Shown in pieces: positions 18,996 through 28,724 of a stretch of DNA of 64,000 bases; the first letter of the stretch is position 1; each line of letters begins with the position of its first letter. The DNA is from Parapedobacter indicus (GTDB lineage: Bacteria; Bacteroidota; Bacteroidia; Sphingobacteriales; Sphingobacteriaceae): positions 296,285 to 360,284 of the forward strand of contig NZ_FOQO01000008.1 in NCBI RefSeq assembly GCF_900113765.1, written 5' to 3'. A program made the position numbers and the translations under genes. The notes below the pieces were generated by a model. The model did no database searches, had not been told where the DNA came from, and saw only the letters and a program-made list of their open reading frames with translations.

Positions 18996-19693
18996 TGAAC
19001 AAGCGGGTAACTTTTCAAGACTGGGGGCGAGTAGACTACCAAGACGCATGGGATCGACAGGAAACATTATTTGCGGAGGTAATCGCACAAAAGTCGGCAA
19101 ACCGCGTGAATGGCACGACAAGGCCCACCGCCAATTACCTCGTGTTCACGGAACATCCGCATGTATACACATTGGGCAAAAGTGGCAAACCGGAAAATCT
19201 GCTCCTGGATGAAACTGGACTGGTAGAAAAACAGGCAGCCTTTTACAAGATTAACCGCGGAGGCGACATCACTTACCACGGGCCTGGACAAATTGTGGGG
19301 TATCCTATACTGGACCTTGATAATTTCTTTACAGACATTCATCTATACCTCCGCACATTGGAAGAAGCTGTTATCCGCACGTTGGCTGACTATGGCATTG
19401 CAGCGGGTCGTTACCCCGGATATACGGGAGTATGGCTGGATGCAGACAACGACCGAGCCCGCAAAATATGCGCCTTGGGTGTACGGGCGAGTCGATGGGT
19501 GACTATGCATGGTTTCGCTTTCAATGTGAATGCTGATCTCGCATATTTCGACCACATCGTGCCATGCGGTATCGATGACAAAGATGTAACGTCTATGCAA
19601 CGGGAACTAGGTGCGCCACAAGATATGGATGCGGTGAAGAACCTGTTAAAGGGTCATATTGCAAAACTATTTGAGATGGAACTTATCGGATAA
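18995..19693 (+). CDS. lipB: Octanoyl-[acyl-carrier-protein]:protein N-octanoyltransferase
   Basis: LipB moves octanoyl groups from acyl carrier protein to lipoyl domains, the substrate later sulfurated by LipA. Family motifs seen: HVYTLGKSGKPENLL, RGGDITYHGPGQIVGYPILDL split as RGGDITYHGPGQ and GYPILDL, KICALGVRASRWVTMHGFA with the catalytic Lys region, and IVPCGI with the catalytic Cys. The ATG at 18995 overlaps the hflX TGA by one base; a TTG at 18992 is a less likely start. The last 11 bases overlap the convergent S41 protease gene. Confidence 0.94.
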   Translation: MNKRVTFQDWGRVDYQDAWDRQETLFAEVIAQKSANRVNGTTRPTANYLVFTEHPHVYTLGKSGKPENLLLDETGLVEKQAAFYKINRGGDITYHGPGQIVGYPILDLDNFFTDIHLYLRTLEEAVIRTLADYGIAAGRYPGYTGVWLDADNDRARKICALGVRASRWVTMHGFAFNVNADLAYFDHIVPCGIDDKDVTSMQRELGAPQDMDAVKNLLKGHIAKLFEMELIG

Positions 19694-21164
19694 ATGGCTT
19701 TTTCGGGCGACCAATATCAACCGGTACGGGTCTGTTGAGCTCGTCTTCGAAACCTGCAACCTTCACCGCGTGAAGCTTACGTGCCGTTTGCGCCTTCACT
19801 CCCATGGTCTTAGCCGCGATCGGCTGCATACGCGGATCGATAAGGCCAAGCGCTTTGGCCAACAACGGATCGTCCAAAGAACCGATCGGCGCCCATGGCA
19901 GGTAATCCCACTCGTCGACCTCATACTGCGGATCTAAACCGTTTGGATAGTCTCCGAATCCATTTTTATTAGCCAGTTTCACAATGATCGGCTGAATCCC
20001 CCACTCAATCTCAGGAGGCTCGCGTTCGTCAATGATGGTAATGGATCCTTCGTTTTTACCCACGGTCGTTTCACCGATGTGTATAACATTTGCGTCGGAT
20101 AAAAATGGCCGTAGGTTATTGATAACCAGTTCACTAGCGGAAGCTGAGTAGTTGGTTGCGAGGATATATACCCTAGGTAAATTCAAATTCAATTCGTTGA
20201 TTGCACTCACGACTTCGTCTGCAGACTCGACTTCCTCTTCATCGTCAGAATCGCCTCCGAACAATTGATAGTAGGTAAGTGTTTCATCATCGTAATTGCT
20301 ATTGTACTTATATTCGATAAAGGGATCGTTCTCCCTGAAATTAGCCTGAATAAGGCCTGACATAATCGCCGCGATCCATATACCGCCTCCACCATTATAC
20401 CGCAAATCCAATATGAGGTCACTTACACCTGCAGTCTTAAATTTAAAAAAAGCATCCAACAGTTCATTGGGCTGTTCATTCAGAAATCGATTGTAAAACA
20501 GGTATCCCACTTTTTTGCCCCCTGCGGTTGTAATGACGGTGTCTAGGTGAATAGCTTGTTCCTGAAACCGCTCGACCGGCGTAAGTTCTATCTCTTGGTC
20601 AACCACAATCTGATCGTTTTCATTGATATGCGCCAGTTGTACACGAAAGGTGGCGGAACCATAATAGGGCTCTAGCACTTCCTGGTAATTCTCAACCGTC
20701 AATGCGCGGCCATTGATTTCGGTAATGATATCCCCACGTTCAATCCCCGCTTCATCCGCTGGAGAGCCTTCCAATGCATAGCGGACAGAAATAATTACTT
20801 CGCCAGCTTGGTTAATCTGAAGCAATCCGATGCCCAACCCCACCGTCGTGGAAACCCCCGATAGGTCGTCTTCCAAATCTTTGGCTAATTGAATCCACGA
20901 AAACCGATCGTCTGGGTGTAGGATTTTGTCAAAAAATTCTTCAGGGCCGAGATCGAAATCTAAATTCCGATCCTGAGGTATCGAAGTATTCCAATAATAT
21001 ACATCGCGCATATTCTCAATTACCCATTGATTGGTTTTTTCATTTTGGGAGGGCTGTACATTTCCACCATTTTCTTTTTTACAGGCCGTAACCAGCAAAA
21101 GAACAGCCGCTACCATCCATACAGCATGACTCACTGTTATTCGGTTGAAAAGTATCGTGTGCAT
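19683..21164 (-). CDS. S41-family (C-terminal-processing type) peptidase, lipoprotein
   Basis: Periplasm-facing serine protease of the tail-specific protease family. I take the start at 21164 (MHTILFN); an ATG at 21185 is also possible. The lipobox LLLVTAC predicts lipid anchoring. An N-terminal helical cap (QWVIENMRDVYYWNTSIP) precedes a PDZ domain with GSPADEAGIERGDIITEING. The peptidase S41 domain has DLILDLRYNGGGG and the catalytic serine in NYSASASELVINNLRPF, with a Lys in TTVGKNEGS. It ends in RPVPVDIGRPKKPFIR. The acidic stretch GGDSDDEEEVESADEV in the middle is a likely surface loop. Substrate unknown. Confidence 0.88.
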   Translation of the reverse strand: MHTILFNRITVSHAVWMVAAVLLLVTACKKENGGNVQPSQNEKTNQWVIENMRDVYYWNTSIPQDRNLDFDLGPEEFFDKILHPDDRFSWIQLAKDLEDDLSGVSTTVGLGIGLLQINQAGEVIISVRYALEGSPADEAGIERGDIITEINGRALTVENYQEVLEPYYGSATFRVQLAHINENDQIVVDQEIELTPVERFQEQAIHLDTVITTAGGKKVGYLFYNRFLNEQPNELLDAFFKFKTAGVSDLILDLRYNGGGGIWIAAIMSGLIQANFRENDPFIEYKYNSNYDDETLTYYQLFGGDSDDEEEVESADEVVSAINELNLNLPRVYILATNYSASASELVINNLRPFLSDANVIHIGETTVGKNEGSITIIDEREPPEIEWGIQPIIVKLANKNGFGDYPNGLDPQYEVDEWDYLPWAPIGSLDDPLLAKALGLIDPRMQPIAAKTMGVKAQTARKLHAVKVAGFEDELNRPVPVDIGRPKKPFIR

Positions 21165-21243
21165 TGGAGAAGAATTAAAGATCAATCAAATCTCAATAAA
21201 AATCTTGATATAAACAGGTAAACGGGGATGTTTGTTTCACCCT

Positions 21244-22077
21244 TTATGTCGAAATGTATCCATGGGTTACTTCGATCTGGATATTCCATTCACTGCGCAT
21301 CAATGTGGGTTTGTCGCCTAAGCGGTAAACAGGAGTCTCGGCATAACGTCCCGCCACAATGATCTCCGTATCTCCGCGGTGCTCATTAAACAAATTATGC
21401 ACCAATTCTGGATCGTTGTTGTCTCGCGATAGGTGCGACAGAAATAGATGGCTCAGTTTGGGAGACCGGTATTGTCTAAATAACTCCAGGGCTTCCGTGT
21501 TGGACAAATGCCCGTAACCACTGCGGATGCGGTTTTTGAGGAAAAAAGGATAGCGGCCCTGCATGAGCATGTCCACATCGTAATTGGCTTCCAGGAAGGC
21601 AGCATCGCAACGACTGAAATAATCCACCATTCGTTCGCAGACGCGGCCGATGTCTGTAAACACACCCACCGTATATCCGCCACTATTTATGAGAAAGCTA
21701 TGGGGATCTGCGGCATCGTGGAATTTCCGGAAAGAAGTAATTTCCAGGTCGGCCACCGTCACGGTTTGCAGATCGGCCAACGGATGCAGCAAGCGATCAG
21801 GTATCGCCAACCGGCAACCGGCACGAGTACCATCCGACAGGAATACCGGCAGTTGATACTTATTAGCCAATACGCTTAATCCCCTTATGTGATCGGTGTG
21901 TTCATGGGATACGAAGATAGCCTTCACCTGCTGCATAGACAGCCCCTGTCTTGCCATCCGTTTCTCGGTTTCCCGACAGGATATACCTGCATCCACGAGA
22001 ATTGCCTCTCTGCCATTACCAATATAATAGCAATTGCCGTTGCTGCCTGATGCGACTGAACTGATGAAAAGGGGCAT
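21244..22077 (-). CDS. MBL-fold metallo-hydrolase, YycJ/WalJ-like
   Basis: Cytoplasmic metallo-beta-lactamase-fold hydrolase. The N-terminus MPLFISSVASGSNGNCYYIG is the classic start of YycJ/WalJ-like proteins, so I start at 22077 and not at the upstream ATG at 22104. The metal-binding motif HEHTDHIRGL is clear, and further ligands appear in FTDIGRV and near SHLSRDN. WalJ-type enzymes have been linked to exonuclease activity and cell-wall coordination; the role here is unproven. It follows sdaA by 20 bp on the same strand. Confidence 0.85.
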   Translation of the reverse strand: MPLFISSVASGSNGNCYYIGNGREAILVDAGISCRETEKRMARQGLSMQQVKAIFVSHEHTDHIRGLSVLANKYQLPVFLSDGTRAGCRLAIPDRLLHPLADLQTVTVADLEITSFRKFHDAADPHSFLINSGGYTVGVFTDIGRVCERMVDYFSRCDAAFLEANYDVDMLMQGRYPFFLKNRIRSGYGHLSNTEALELFRQYRSPKLSHLFLSHLSRDNNDPELVHNLFNEHRGDTEIIVAGRYAETPVYRLGDKPTLMRSEWNIQIEVTHGYIST

Positions 22078-22097
22078 TTCACAAAGTAATGAAAAAA

Positions 22098-23522
22098 TTA
22101 ACACTCAGGCAAGCTCAACGGAATATTCACGGCTAATCCACCGTCGGCGGTTTCCTTATACTTTGCATTCATATCCTGAGCCGTTTCCCACATGGTTTTG
22201 ACCACCGCATCCAGACTTACTTTCGCTTTATCCGGATTGGATTGCAGGGCCAATTGCGCCGCCGTGATCGCCTTGATCGCTCCCATGGTGTTGCGTTCGA
22301 TACACGGGATTTGTACCAATCCGCCAATGGGATCACAAGTAAGGCCTAAATGATGTTCCATGGCGATCTCAGCCGCCATAAGCACCTGCCTTTGCGAACC
22401 GCCGAGACGTTCGGTAAGTGCTCCTGCTGCCATGGCAGATGATACACCTATTTCTGCCTGACATCCCCCCATTGCAGCTGATATGGTAGCTCCTTTTTTG
22501 AAGATACTCCCGATTTCGGAAGCCGTGGCAATAAACCGGATGACGTGGTCTTCGCACAAACCATCGTGGAAAGCAATGAAATATTGTAACACCGCGGGAA
22601 TCACCCCTGCTGCACCATTCGTCGGCGCCGTAACTACCCGTCCGAAGGAAGCATTTTCTTCGTTGACTGCCAACGCAAAACAGCTTACCCAGTCCAGCGT
22701 ATACTGAAAACTATTCCCCCCCGCACGGATAGCCCCTATCCAGCTCTCGAAATCGGCATAAGGTCTGCCCGATATCAACCGTTTATTAAGTTTATGGGCT
22801 CGTCGTTCGACCTGCAGTCCACCGGGCAACGAACCTGTTGTATGGCATCCCCGGTAGATACAATCCCGAATGGTCTCAAATAGGTGAAGAATCCCTTCCT
22901 TAGTTTCCGCTTCCGATCGCCATGCCTGTTCATTTTCCAATACCAGTTCGGAAATTTTAAGCCCGGTACGCATACACCCCATCAGCAGGTCATGGGCATT
23001 CTGTATTGGGAATGGCAGATCGACCTCTTGCTTGCTTCCGCCCTTATCGCCCTCTTGCACCACAAAGCCACCGCCGATGGAATAATAGGTTTCACTTACG
23101 GCTGTGCCATCAGTCAGCAACGCCTGAAACGTGACAGCGTTCGGATGGAAGGGAAGACTTTCCCCGTACAGGAATAGCAGGTCGTCTTTATACTGAAAAG
23201 GCAGTTCATGCGACCCGCCCAGTGTTAGTCGGCATTGCTGTTTGATCCGTGCAATCTTGGGAGCTACCTCGTCTACCGCAAAGGTAACCGGATCGTCTCC
23301 ACTTAGCCCCAGTAATACTGCGATATCCGTACCATGCCCCATGCCTGTTTTGGCCAATGAACCGTAAAGCAGGATTTTTATGGCTTCTGTTTGCCTAAGT
23401 ACATCATTTGCTACCAGTTTCTGTGTAAATAGCTGAGCAGCACGCCAAGGCCCGAGCGTATGCGAGCTGGACGGCCCGATGCCGATCTTAAACATGTCAA
23501 AAACTGAAATCTGCTCTTTCAT
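22098..23522 (-). CDS. sdaA: L-serine ammonia-lyase (iron-sulfur, single-chain)
   Basis: A 474-aa enzyme that deaminates L-serine to pyruvate and ammonia using an oxygen-labile 4Fe-4S cluster. The N-terminal beta-type domain shows [22 protein letters not shown]. The catalytic alpha-type domain shows [17 protein letters not shown] and [16 protein letters not shown]. The cluster cysteines include those in [15 protein letters not shown]. The single-chain layout matches SdaA of many Gram-negatives, and no gap or frameshift is seen. The MBL hydrolase is probably co-transcribed. Confidence 0.95.
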   Translation of the reverse strand: MKEQISVFDMFKIGIGPSSSHTLGPWRAAQLFTQKLVANDVLRQTEAIKILLYGSLAKTGMGHGTDIAVLLGLSGDDPVTFAVDEVAPKIARIKQQCRLTLGGSHELPFQYKDDLLFLYGESLPFHPNAVTFQALLTDGTAVSETYYSIGGGFVVQEGDKGGSKQEVDLPFPIQNAHDLLMGCMRTGLKISELVLENEQAWRSEAETKEGILHLFETIRDCIYRGCHTTGSLPGGLQVERRAHKLNKRLISGRPYADFESWIGAIRAGGNSFQYTLDWVSCFALAVNEENASFGRVVTAPTNGAAGVIPAVLQYFIAFHDGLCEDHVIRFIATASEIGSIFKKGATISAAMGGCQAEIGVSSAMAAGALTERLGGSQRQVLMAAEIAMEHHLGLTCDPIGGLVQIPCIERNTMGAIKAITAAQLALQSNPDKAKVSLDAVVKTMWETAQDMNAKYKETADGGLAVNIPLSLPEC

Positions 23523-23548
23523 TTCGTATTCTGTATCGGGTACGTTTG

Positions 23549-23556
23549 CAAAGGTA
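23549..23556 (-). promoter_or_regulatory. Candidate -7 box of the sdaA promoter (TACCTTTG)
   Basis: TACCTTTG on the minus strand matches the Bacteroidota -7 consensus and sits 27 bp before the sdaA ATG. The short leader that results is normal for this phylum. No clear -33 box was found. Confidence 0.45.
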
Positions 23557-23764
23557 TTGCTTTTATTTCAGCTAATAACATGTTGGATGCACGGCAGGTT
23601 TCTTTGACAAAAAGTTTTCAACGGTGGCGGAGTAAATCGATAAATTTCTTCTTAATGCAGTAGGTTTCGTATTGCATATAAGAAGAACTTTATTTAAGTT
23701 TGAACTGAATTACAGACAAATACTAATCAATTTAATTATTTCCTCATCATCAAAACTAAAAGTC

Positions 23765-24262
23765 ATGGATAACTATGGAAATTATGACGGTATGAGCGGT
23801 GGTTTATTTGCAGGTATCGGCATTATCGGGATCATTTTTTATTTGGCCATCATTGTCTTGTACATCGCTGGTCTGTGGAAAATGTTTGAGAAGGCGGGAA
23901 AGCCCGGTTGGGCTGCGATTATTCCCATCTACAACATGATCATCATCGCCGAGATTGTAGGCAAACCCATATGGTGGGGTGTTGTTGCGGCCCTGGTGCC
24001 CTGTGTAAACATCATTTTCTCCATTTGGCTGATCAATCTGTTGATGAAAAGCTTCGGCAAAGAGGTGCCACTGTGGACCATACTAGCTCTCTTTTTTGGA
24101 ATCGTGGTATTCCCGATCCTGGGCTTCGGAGATGCCCGGTACATTGGGCCTACCGCTGCGGAAGCGACGGGTGGCAACTCCTTTAACAACCTGAAGAATG
24201 ACTTCGACAACATAAAAGATTCGTTTGACGATCAAAACAATCCACAAAATCCAACGGTATAA
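23765..24262 (+). CDS. Small membrane protein, DUF5684-like
   Basis: A 165-aa integral membrane protein. The start at 23765 (MDNYGNYDG) is preferred; a frame reaching back to 23672 would add an unlikely 31 residues. Four hydrophobic segments are visible, with the conserved-looking stretch LWKMFEKAGKPGWAAIIPIYN after the first and VGKPIWWGVVAALVPCVN in the middle. That pattern is typical of DUF5684 and related signal-peptidase-like membrane proteins. The C-terminal tail is Asn/Asp-rich. Function unknown. A strong terminator follows 30 bp after the stop. Confidence 0.75.
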   Translation: MDNYGNYDGMSGGLFAGIGIIGIIFYLAIIVLYIAGLWKMFEKAGKPGWAAIIPIYNMIIIAEIVGKPIWWGVVAALVPCVNIIFSIWLINLLMKSFGKEVPLWTILALFFGIVVFPILGFGDARYIGPTAAEATGGNSFNNLKNDFDNIKDSFDDQNNPQNPTV

Positions 24263-24602
24263 TATTTCAAGTGCCCAATTTGCGTGGGCCGTTTGCAGCC
24301 TGGAGACGTCCTCCTGGCTGCAAAATTTTTTATTGCCCTGTCCGTTCAAGTCGCTTACGGGAATAGATTGTCCAGGTTGCGGATTCCAGCGTTCGCTATT
24401 GTCCCTATTCAATGGTAATTGGGCAGAAAGCTATCATCTCTATCCGCCCACCATACCCTTGTTGATTGTCTTGTTATATGCCCTCGTGAAATGGAAAGTC
24501 GGGTTTGACAAGCGGGATATTGCTATGAAGATATTGGCCGTGGCTTGCGGTTGGTTTGTAATTGGTGTATATATACTAAAACTTTGGAGCGGGCACGTGT
24601 AG
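24225..24602 (+). CDS. DUF2752 small membrane protein
   Basis: Up to 125 aa, with the DUF2752 signature TGIDCPGCGFQRS and two hydrophobic helices after it (TIPLLIVLLYALVKW, ILAVACGWFVIGVYIL). The gene overlaps the previous one by 38 bp if the ATG at 24225 is used, and a perfect terminator hairpin then falls inside its first 35 codons. The true start may lie after the hairpin, or the hairpin may attenuate the gene. Function unknown; the CPGCG cysteines are characteristic of the family. Confidence 0.7.
   Translation: MTIKTIHKIQRYNISSAQFAWAVCSLETSSWLQNFLLPCPFKSLTGIDCPGCGFQRSLLSLFNGNWAESYHLYPPTIPLLIVLLYALVKWKVGFDKRDIAMKILAVACGWFVIGVYILKLWSGHV
24292..24332 (+). terminator. Intrinsic terminator overlapping the start of the DUF2752 frame
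   Basis: The stem TTTGCAGCC (24292-24300) pairs with GGCTGCAAA (24316-24324). Inside it, GGAG (24302-24305) pairs with CTCC (24311-24314). The hairpin is followed by ATTTTTTATT. It lies 30 bp after the DUF5684 gene and looks like its terminator, although the next frame runs through it. Confidence 0.8.
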
Positions 24603-24646
24603 GATAGATGTACGATTTTGGATTTTAGATTTACGAATTTTGGCGT

Positions 24647-24654
24647 TAGCTTTG
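24647..24654 (+). promoter_or_regulatory. Candidate -7 box of the GHL10 gene (TAGCTTTG)
   Basis: TAGCTTTG matches TAnnTTTG and lies 21 bp before the preferred ATG at 24676, giving a very short leader. This argues against using the upstream in-frame codons at 24640 and 24661 as starts. Confidence 0.4.
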
Positions 24655-24675
24655 TGGCGGATGATGACATTGGAA

Positions 24676-26235
24676 ATGAGTACTGTTCGTGTTTGCCGGG
24701 GTTTCCTACTGATTACTTTCCTATCGCTGTTTTCTTTTTGTGGCTATGGCTTCCCTAATCCGCCTCTGGATATACTGCCCAAGCGTGAACTGCGGGGCGT
24801 CTGGATCGCAACCGTAGTCAATATTGACTGGCCTTCTGCCAATAACTTAACCACCGCACAGCAAAAGGCGGAGCTCATACAGCAGTTAGACAATCATCAA
24901 CGGGCAGGCATTAATGCCATCCTGCTGCAAATACGGCCTTCGGCCGATGCGTTCTATGCCAAAAGCAAGGAACCATGGAGCCGTTTCCTTACGGGGAAGC
25001 CCGGACAACAACCATCTCCTTTTTATGATCCATTGGCGTTTGCCATTGAGGAAGCGCATAAGCGCGGCATGGAATTGCATGCATGGATCAACCCCTACCG
25101 GGCCACGTTTGACCTGGTAGCTGCCAATACAACAGCCGATCACATTACCCGTCAAAAACCCCAGTGGTTTTTCATTTACGGCGGAAAGAAATTGTTCAAC
25201 CCTGGCTTACCGGAAGTCAGGGAGTACATTACCGGAATCGTCATGGATATCGTACGCAATTACGACATCGACGGCATCCATTTTGATGATTATTTTTACC
25301 CTTATCCGGATCGCGGCAAGCCTATTCCGGATGCGGAAACGTTCCGGAAATATCCAAACGGATTCCATGATGTAGGTGATTGGCGCCGAAACAATGTCAA
25401 TCTATTGATCCAAAAGGTTTCAGATAGCGTGCATAAAGAAAAAAAATACATCAAGTTTGGGGTAAGCCCTTTTGGTATTTGGGATAATAAAAAAGACCAC
25501 CCACGTGGCTCGGCGTCTTCGGGCCTAAGTGGCTATCGACAGTTGTATGCAGACGCACTGAAATGGCTGGAAGAAGGATGGGTCGATTACATCAATCCAC
25601 AGATCTATTTTCCCTTTGGCAATCCTTCCGCTCCCTACGAAGTTTTGGCTGATTGGTGGGCTCAGCACGTTAACGGCAGGCATTTTTACATTGGTCACGC
25701 GGCATACCGGGCCAACGAAAACCGCGAAGGCTGGCGGGAACGCAGTCAGATTCCTAACCAGGTGCGGTATGCTCGGCAGCATGCCCATGCACAAGGGAGC
25801 GTCTACTACAGCTCCAAGCATATCAGCAATAACGTCGCTGGCCTTAGGGATTCGTTGCAATACAATCTATACCGTTACAAGTCACTTCCTCCCACGATGC
25901 CTTGGTTGGATAGTGTTCCACCCGAACCCCCTTTCGGCCTGCTGGCCACGGTAGCAGAAAACCGGACTTCTGTGATATTGCACTGGCTGCCAGCGGCAAC
26001 GGCAGCAGATGGTGACGAAGCCTACGGCTATGTTGTGTATCGATTCAACGAAGGCGAAGAACTGGATCTCAATAATCCGCAGAATATCCTGTATATTACG
26101 TATGATAGCAAGCAGCTGACGTACACGGACAACCTGACCCGCAAAAATGGCTACTACCGATATGTGGTGACTGCCATAGACCGCATAAAAAATGAGAGCG
26201 CCCCTTCGAATGTACGTGAAATGTATATCGAGTAA
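24676..26235 (+). CDS. Glycoside-hydrolase-like GHL10 (DUF187) family protein
   Basis: A secreted protein of about 519 aa with signal peptide MSTVRVCRGFLLITFLSLF. The TIM-barrel-like GHL10 domain (PF02638) starts with KRELRGVWIATVVNIDWP and contains LLQIRPSADAFYAKSKEPWSR split by short loops, HAWINPYRAT, DIDGIHFDDYFYPYP and FGVSPFGIWDN. Acidic residues in HFDDYFYP are probably catalytic by family analogy. From about residue 425 a fibronectin-III-like module follows (PPEPPFGLLATVAENRTSV ... YRYVVTAIDRIKN). Members are thought to act on peptidoglycan or other cell-surface glycans. It stands alone, convergent with the GH3 gene. Confidence 0.88.
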   Translation: MSTVRVCRGFLLITFLSLFSFCGYGFPNPPLDILPKRELRGVWIATVVNIDWPSANNLTTAQQKAELIQQLDNHQRAGINAILLQIRPSADAFYAKSKEPWSRFLTGKPGQQPSPFYDPLAFAIEEAHKRGMELHAWINPYRATFDLVAANTTADHITRQKPQWFFIYGGKKLFNPGLPEVREYITGIVMDIVRNYDIDGIHFDDYFYPYPDRGKPIPDAETFRKYPNGFHDVGDWRRNNVNLLIQKVSDSVHKEKKYIKFGVSPFGIWDNKKDHPRGSASSGLSGYRQLYADALKWLEEGWVDYINPQIYFPFGNPSAPYEVLADWWAQHVNGRHFYIGHAAYRANENREGWRERSQIPNQVRYARQHAHAQGSVYYSSKHISNNVAGLRDSLQYNLYRYKSLPPTMPWLDSVPPEPPFGLLATVAENRTSVILHWLPAATAADGDEAYGYVVYRFNEGEELDLNNPQNILYITYDSKQLTYTDNLTRKNGYYRYVVTAIDRIKNESAPSNVREMYIE

Positions 26236-26256
26236 CCTCTTGCTTTTGATTCTTTC

Positions 26257-27975
26257 TTATCTCCCGTCGCCATAACGGAAAAAAGAATTAATGGTAACGG
26301 GTAGCCTTCCGGAAGGGGTTAAACGCCGAAGGATAACTTTGGCAGCCGCCCGCTGCATGATGGGATCATTTTGATAACCTACGAGAATGGATTTCGCTTG
26401 TTCCACTCCCGGCAATCCGGCGAGCGCATACGGATTGGCAAATACACAGAAAACACTATTCATTCCAGCCAATTCATTCAGGAACAGGCGCACGGTTCCG
26501 TTATACGGCAAGGTACTCCTTGGTCGAATACGGTCGTCATGAATCGCTACAATCACCTGGCTATATCGAGTCAGTTCGCTGGCCACTGCGGCCACGTCAT
26601 CTGCCGTAGCATGGGGAGATAGCACGTAATTCATATGATTATCAAATCGCCACCCGAGCATATTCTGGAATTCGGAAATCTGCGTAACTCCTACACTAAT
26701 GATTGCGGTTCGTTTGTTATAATTCAATGCGTTAATCAAACTATCGCTGTTGAGCAACGTCATGGAAGCGTCTGCTAACCGCTGATTCAACAATTGAGTC
26801 TGGCGCCTGTTGATGTCTTGATACAGGTGGTTAAGGTTTACCGGTCGTAACGTATCCAAGCCCAGCCAATATTTTGCTGCCAGTATCTTCTTAACACGGT
26901 CATCGATATCCTGCTGGGTCAGTCGTCCCTGCTTGATCGCCTGCAATACCTTATCAATTGCCCGTGCACTATTTTGCGAAAGTTCCAGCAAATCATTTCC
27001 CGCCAAAATCGCGCGAACATCCGCTTCGCCATTTGGAAAATGTTTGACTACCCCCTTCATGTCCATTGCATCGGTAAACGTAAGTCCCTGAAAACCGAGC
27101 CGCTTTTTCAGTACATTGGTGACGATGTGCTTGGATAGCGATGAGGGCAAGTTAGGAGTCTTATCCAGACTTGGAATGTTCATATGCGCGACCATCACAC
27201 CCGATGCCCCGGCTTTGATCAATTCGCGGAATGGGTACATCTCAAGGGAATCTAATCGTCCGGCAGTGAATTTTAGCTGCGGCAGGTCATAATGTGAATC
27301 CACATCGGTATCGCCATGCCCCGGAAAGTGTTTTAGCGACGTCAACAATCCTCCATCCATCATTCCCCTCATATAGGCAAACCCTTTACGAGTCACATTT
27401 TGTTTATCTTCACCAAATGAACGGAAATTAATAACCGGATTGCGAGGATTGTTGTTGATATCTACCACCGGTGCAAAATTAACGTTCACCCCAAGCCGCT
27501 TGAAGTCGCGCGCTATTTCAAGTCCCATCTGATAAATCAAGGCTTCGTTCTGTATAGCCCCCAATGCCATTTGATACGGAAAGGAAAGGGTAGAATCCGC
27601 CATCCGCATACCCAATCCCCATTCGCCGTCAAAAGCAACCAACAGCGGCACTTTCGACAATTGTTGATAACGATTGATCGCCTGCGCATGTCGCACCGGT
27701 CCTCCCTGAAACAAGACAATCCCGCCCAATTGTTCCCGTTGCAACACATCCGCCACCGAATCGATATACCGCTGCCCCAGGTTGGTATGGGTGCGCACCA
27801 TAAAAAGCTGAGCTACTTTATCGCGTTGGCTGAGGGTATTGAATACCGAATCTACCCATGCATGCTGCGTATTTATAAAAGGAATAAATGCACCGCGCTG
27901 TTGGCCGACCACCCAGGAACATAGCGACAACAAGGCAAAAACAATAAAGACAGCTTTTTTGAGCATCTCTCTCAT
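26257..27975 (-). CDS. GH3-family glycosidase, NagZ-like beta-N-acetylhexosaminidase
   Basis: A secreted GH3 enzyme of about 572 aa. I prefer the start at 27975 (MREMLKK), one base after the TetR stop, over 27987. The signal peptide is VFIVFALLSLCSWVVGQQ. The catalytic domain shows VAFDGEWGLGMR, NFAPVVDINNNPRNPVI and the NagZ motif KHFPGHGDTDVDSHYDLP, whose Asp/His dyad acts as acid/base. The nucleophile Asp lies in TDAMDMKGV. A C-terminal GH3 accessory domain follows, incomplete compared with the 750-aa members. It probably removes beta-GlcNAc from muropeptides or glycans outside the cytoplasm. The upstream TetR regulator overlaps the region and may control it. Confidence 0.88.
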   Translation of the reverse strand: MREMLKKAVFIVFALLSLCSWVVGQQRGAFIPFINTQHAWVDSVFNTLSQRDKVAQLFMVRTHTNLGQRYIDSVADVLQREQLGGIVLFQGGPVRHAQAINRYQQLSKVPLLVAFDGEWGLGMRMADSTLSFPYQMALGAIQNEALIYQMGLEIARDFKRLGVNVNFAPVVDINNNPRNPVINFRSFGEDKQNVTRKGFAYMRGMMDGGLLTSLKHFPGHGDTDVDSHYDLPQLKFTAGRLDSLEMYPFRELIKAGASGVMVAHMNIPSLDKTPNLPSSLSKHIVTNVLKKRLGFQGLTFTDAMDMKGVVKHFPNGEADVRAILAGNDLLELSQNSARAIDKVLQAIKQGRLTQQDIDDRVKKILAAKYWLGLDTLRPVNLNHLYQDINRRQTQLLNQRLADASMTLLNSDSLINALNYNKRTAIISVGVTQISEFQNMLGWRFDNHMNYVLSPHATADDVAAVASELTRYSQVIVAIHDDRIRPRSTLPYNGTVRLFLNELAGMNSVFCVFANPYALAGLPGVEQAKSILVGYQNDPIMQRAAAKVILRRLTPSGRLPVTINSFFRYGDGR

Positions 27976-27976
27976 G

Positions 27977-28525
27977 TTAGGTGGCAAGACCGTACTTAGC
28001 TTCGAGCAATTTGGCCACCTCAGCAGAGTGACTCAGCTCCCCATTTGCTTCCTTTTTCCACAGCGTTTCGATGATCATCAGCAGCAATTGAGTTTCCAGT
28101 TCGGGATTTCCGTACCCCAGTTCGCTAAACGCACGCTTAATAACCGGATAAACCGGCTTCATAAAAAGCTCATGCTGCTGACGGGAAAATTCATGGTGCG
28201 ACAGTCGCTCCTGCAATTTCCAGAATAAGGGTTCTTCACTGACCAGTTCTTTCGGTAAATTAATCATACTCCGCAGGAAGGTCTTGGCATCCCTGTAAAT
28301 CATCATTCCGCGATGATGTTGCAAAACCCTCCGGTATCCGGACTTAATCAAATGAAATAGCAGGCCATCCTTATTTCCAAAATGTTTAAAAATGAGTGCC
28401 TCGGAAACTTCCGCCCGTTGAGCGATAATTTTTGTTGAGGTATCGATATAGCCCTTTTCAGCAAATAACAAAAGTGCCTCCCGCATTATTTTTTCCTTCC
28501 TGCTTTCTGCTTTTCGCTTCATCAT
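27977..28525 (-). CDS. TetR/AcrR-family transcriptional regulator
   Basis: A 182-aa one-component regulator. The N-terminal helix-turn-helix is clear: ESRKEKIMREALLLFAEKGY, then TSTKIIAQRAEVSEALIFKHF and GNKDGLLFHLIK. The all-helical C-terminal ligand-binding domain has no recognisable ligand signature. It is the first gene of a two-gene unit with the GH3 enzyme and its stop lies one base from the GH3 start. Confidence 0.88.
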   Translation of the reverse strand: MMKRKAESRKEKIMREALLLFAEKGYIDTSTKIIAQRAEVSEALIFKHFGNKDGLLFHLIKSGYRRVLQHHRGMMIYRDAKTFLRSMINLPKELVSEEPLFWKLQERLSHHEFSRQQHELFMKPVYPVIKRAFSELGYGNPELETQLLLMIIETLWKKEANGELSHSAEVAKLLEAKYGLAT

Positions 28526-28724
28526 CGCTTCCTACCAAATGAATTGCAAATATATTACTCAAAAAACGGTTGCAATAGCCAAATCAAGAAAAAGAAGAAA
28601 ACTTAACAAAAACCCAACGAAAATTTGCTGAAAATCCGCTGTAACAAAGCATTTACGATTAAACGTTGGGGCATCAATAACGTCTTAACCTACTAAATTA
28701 TTCACACAGATACTAAAATTAACG

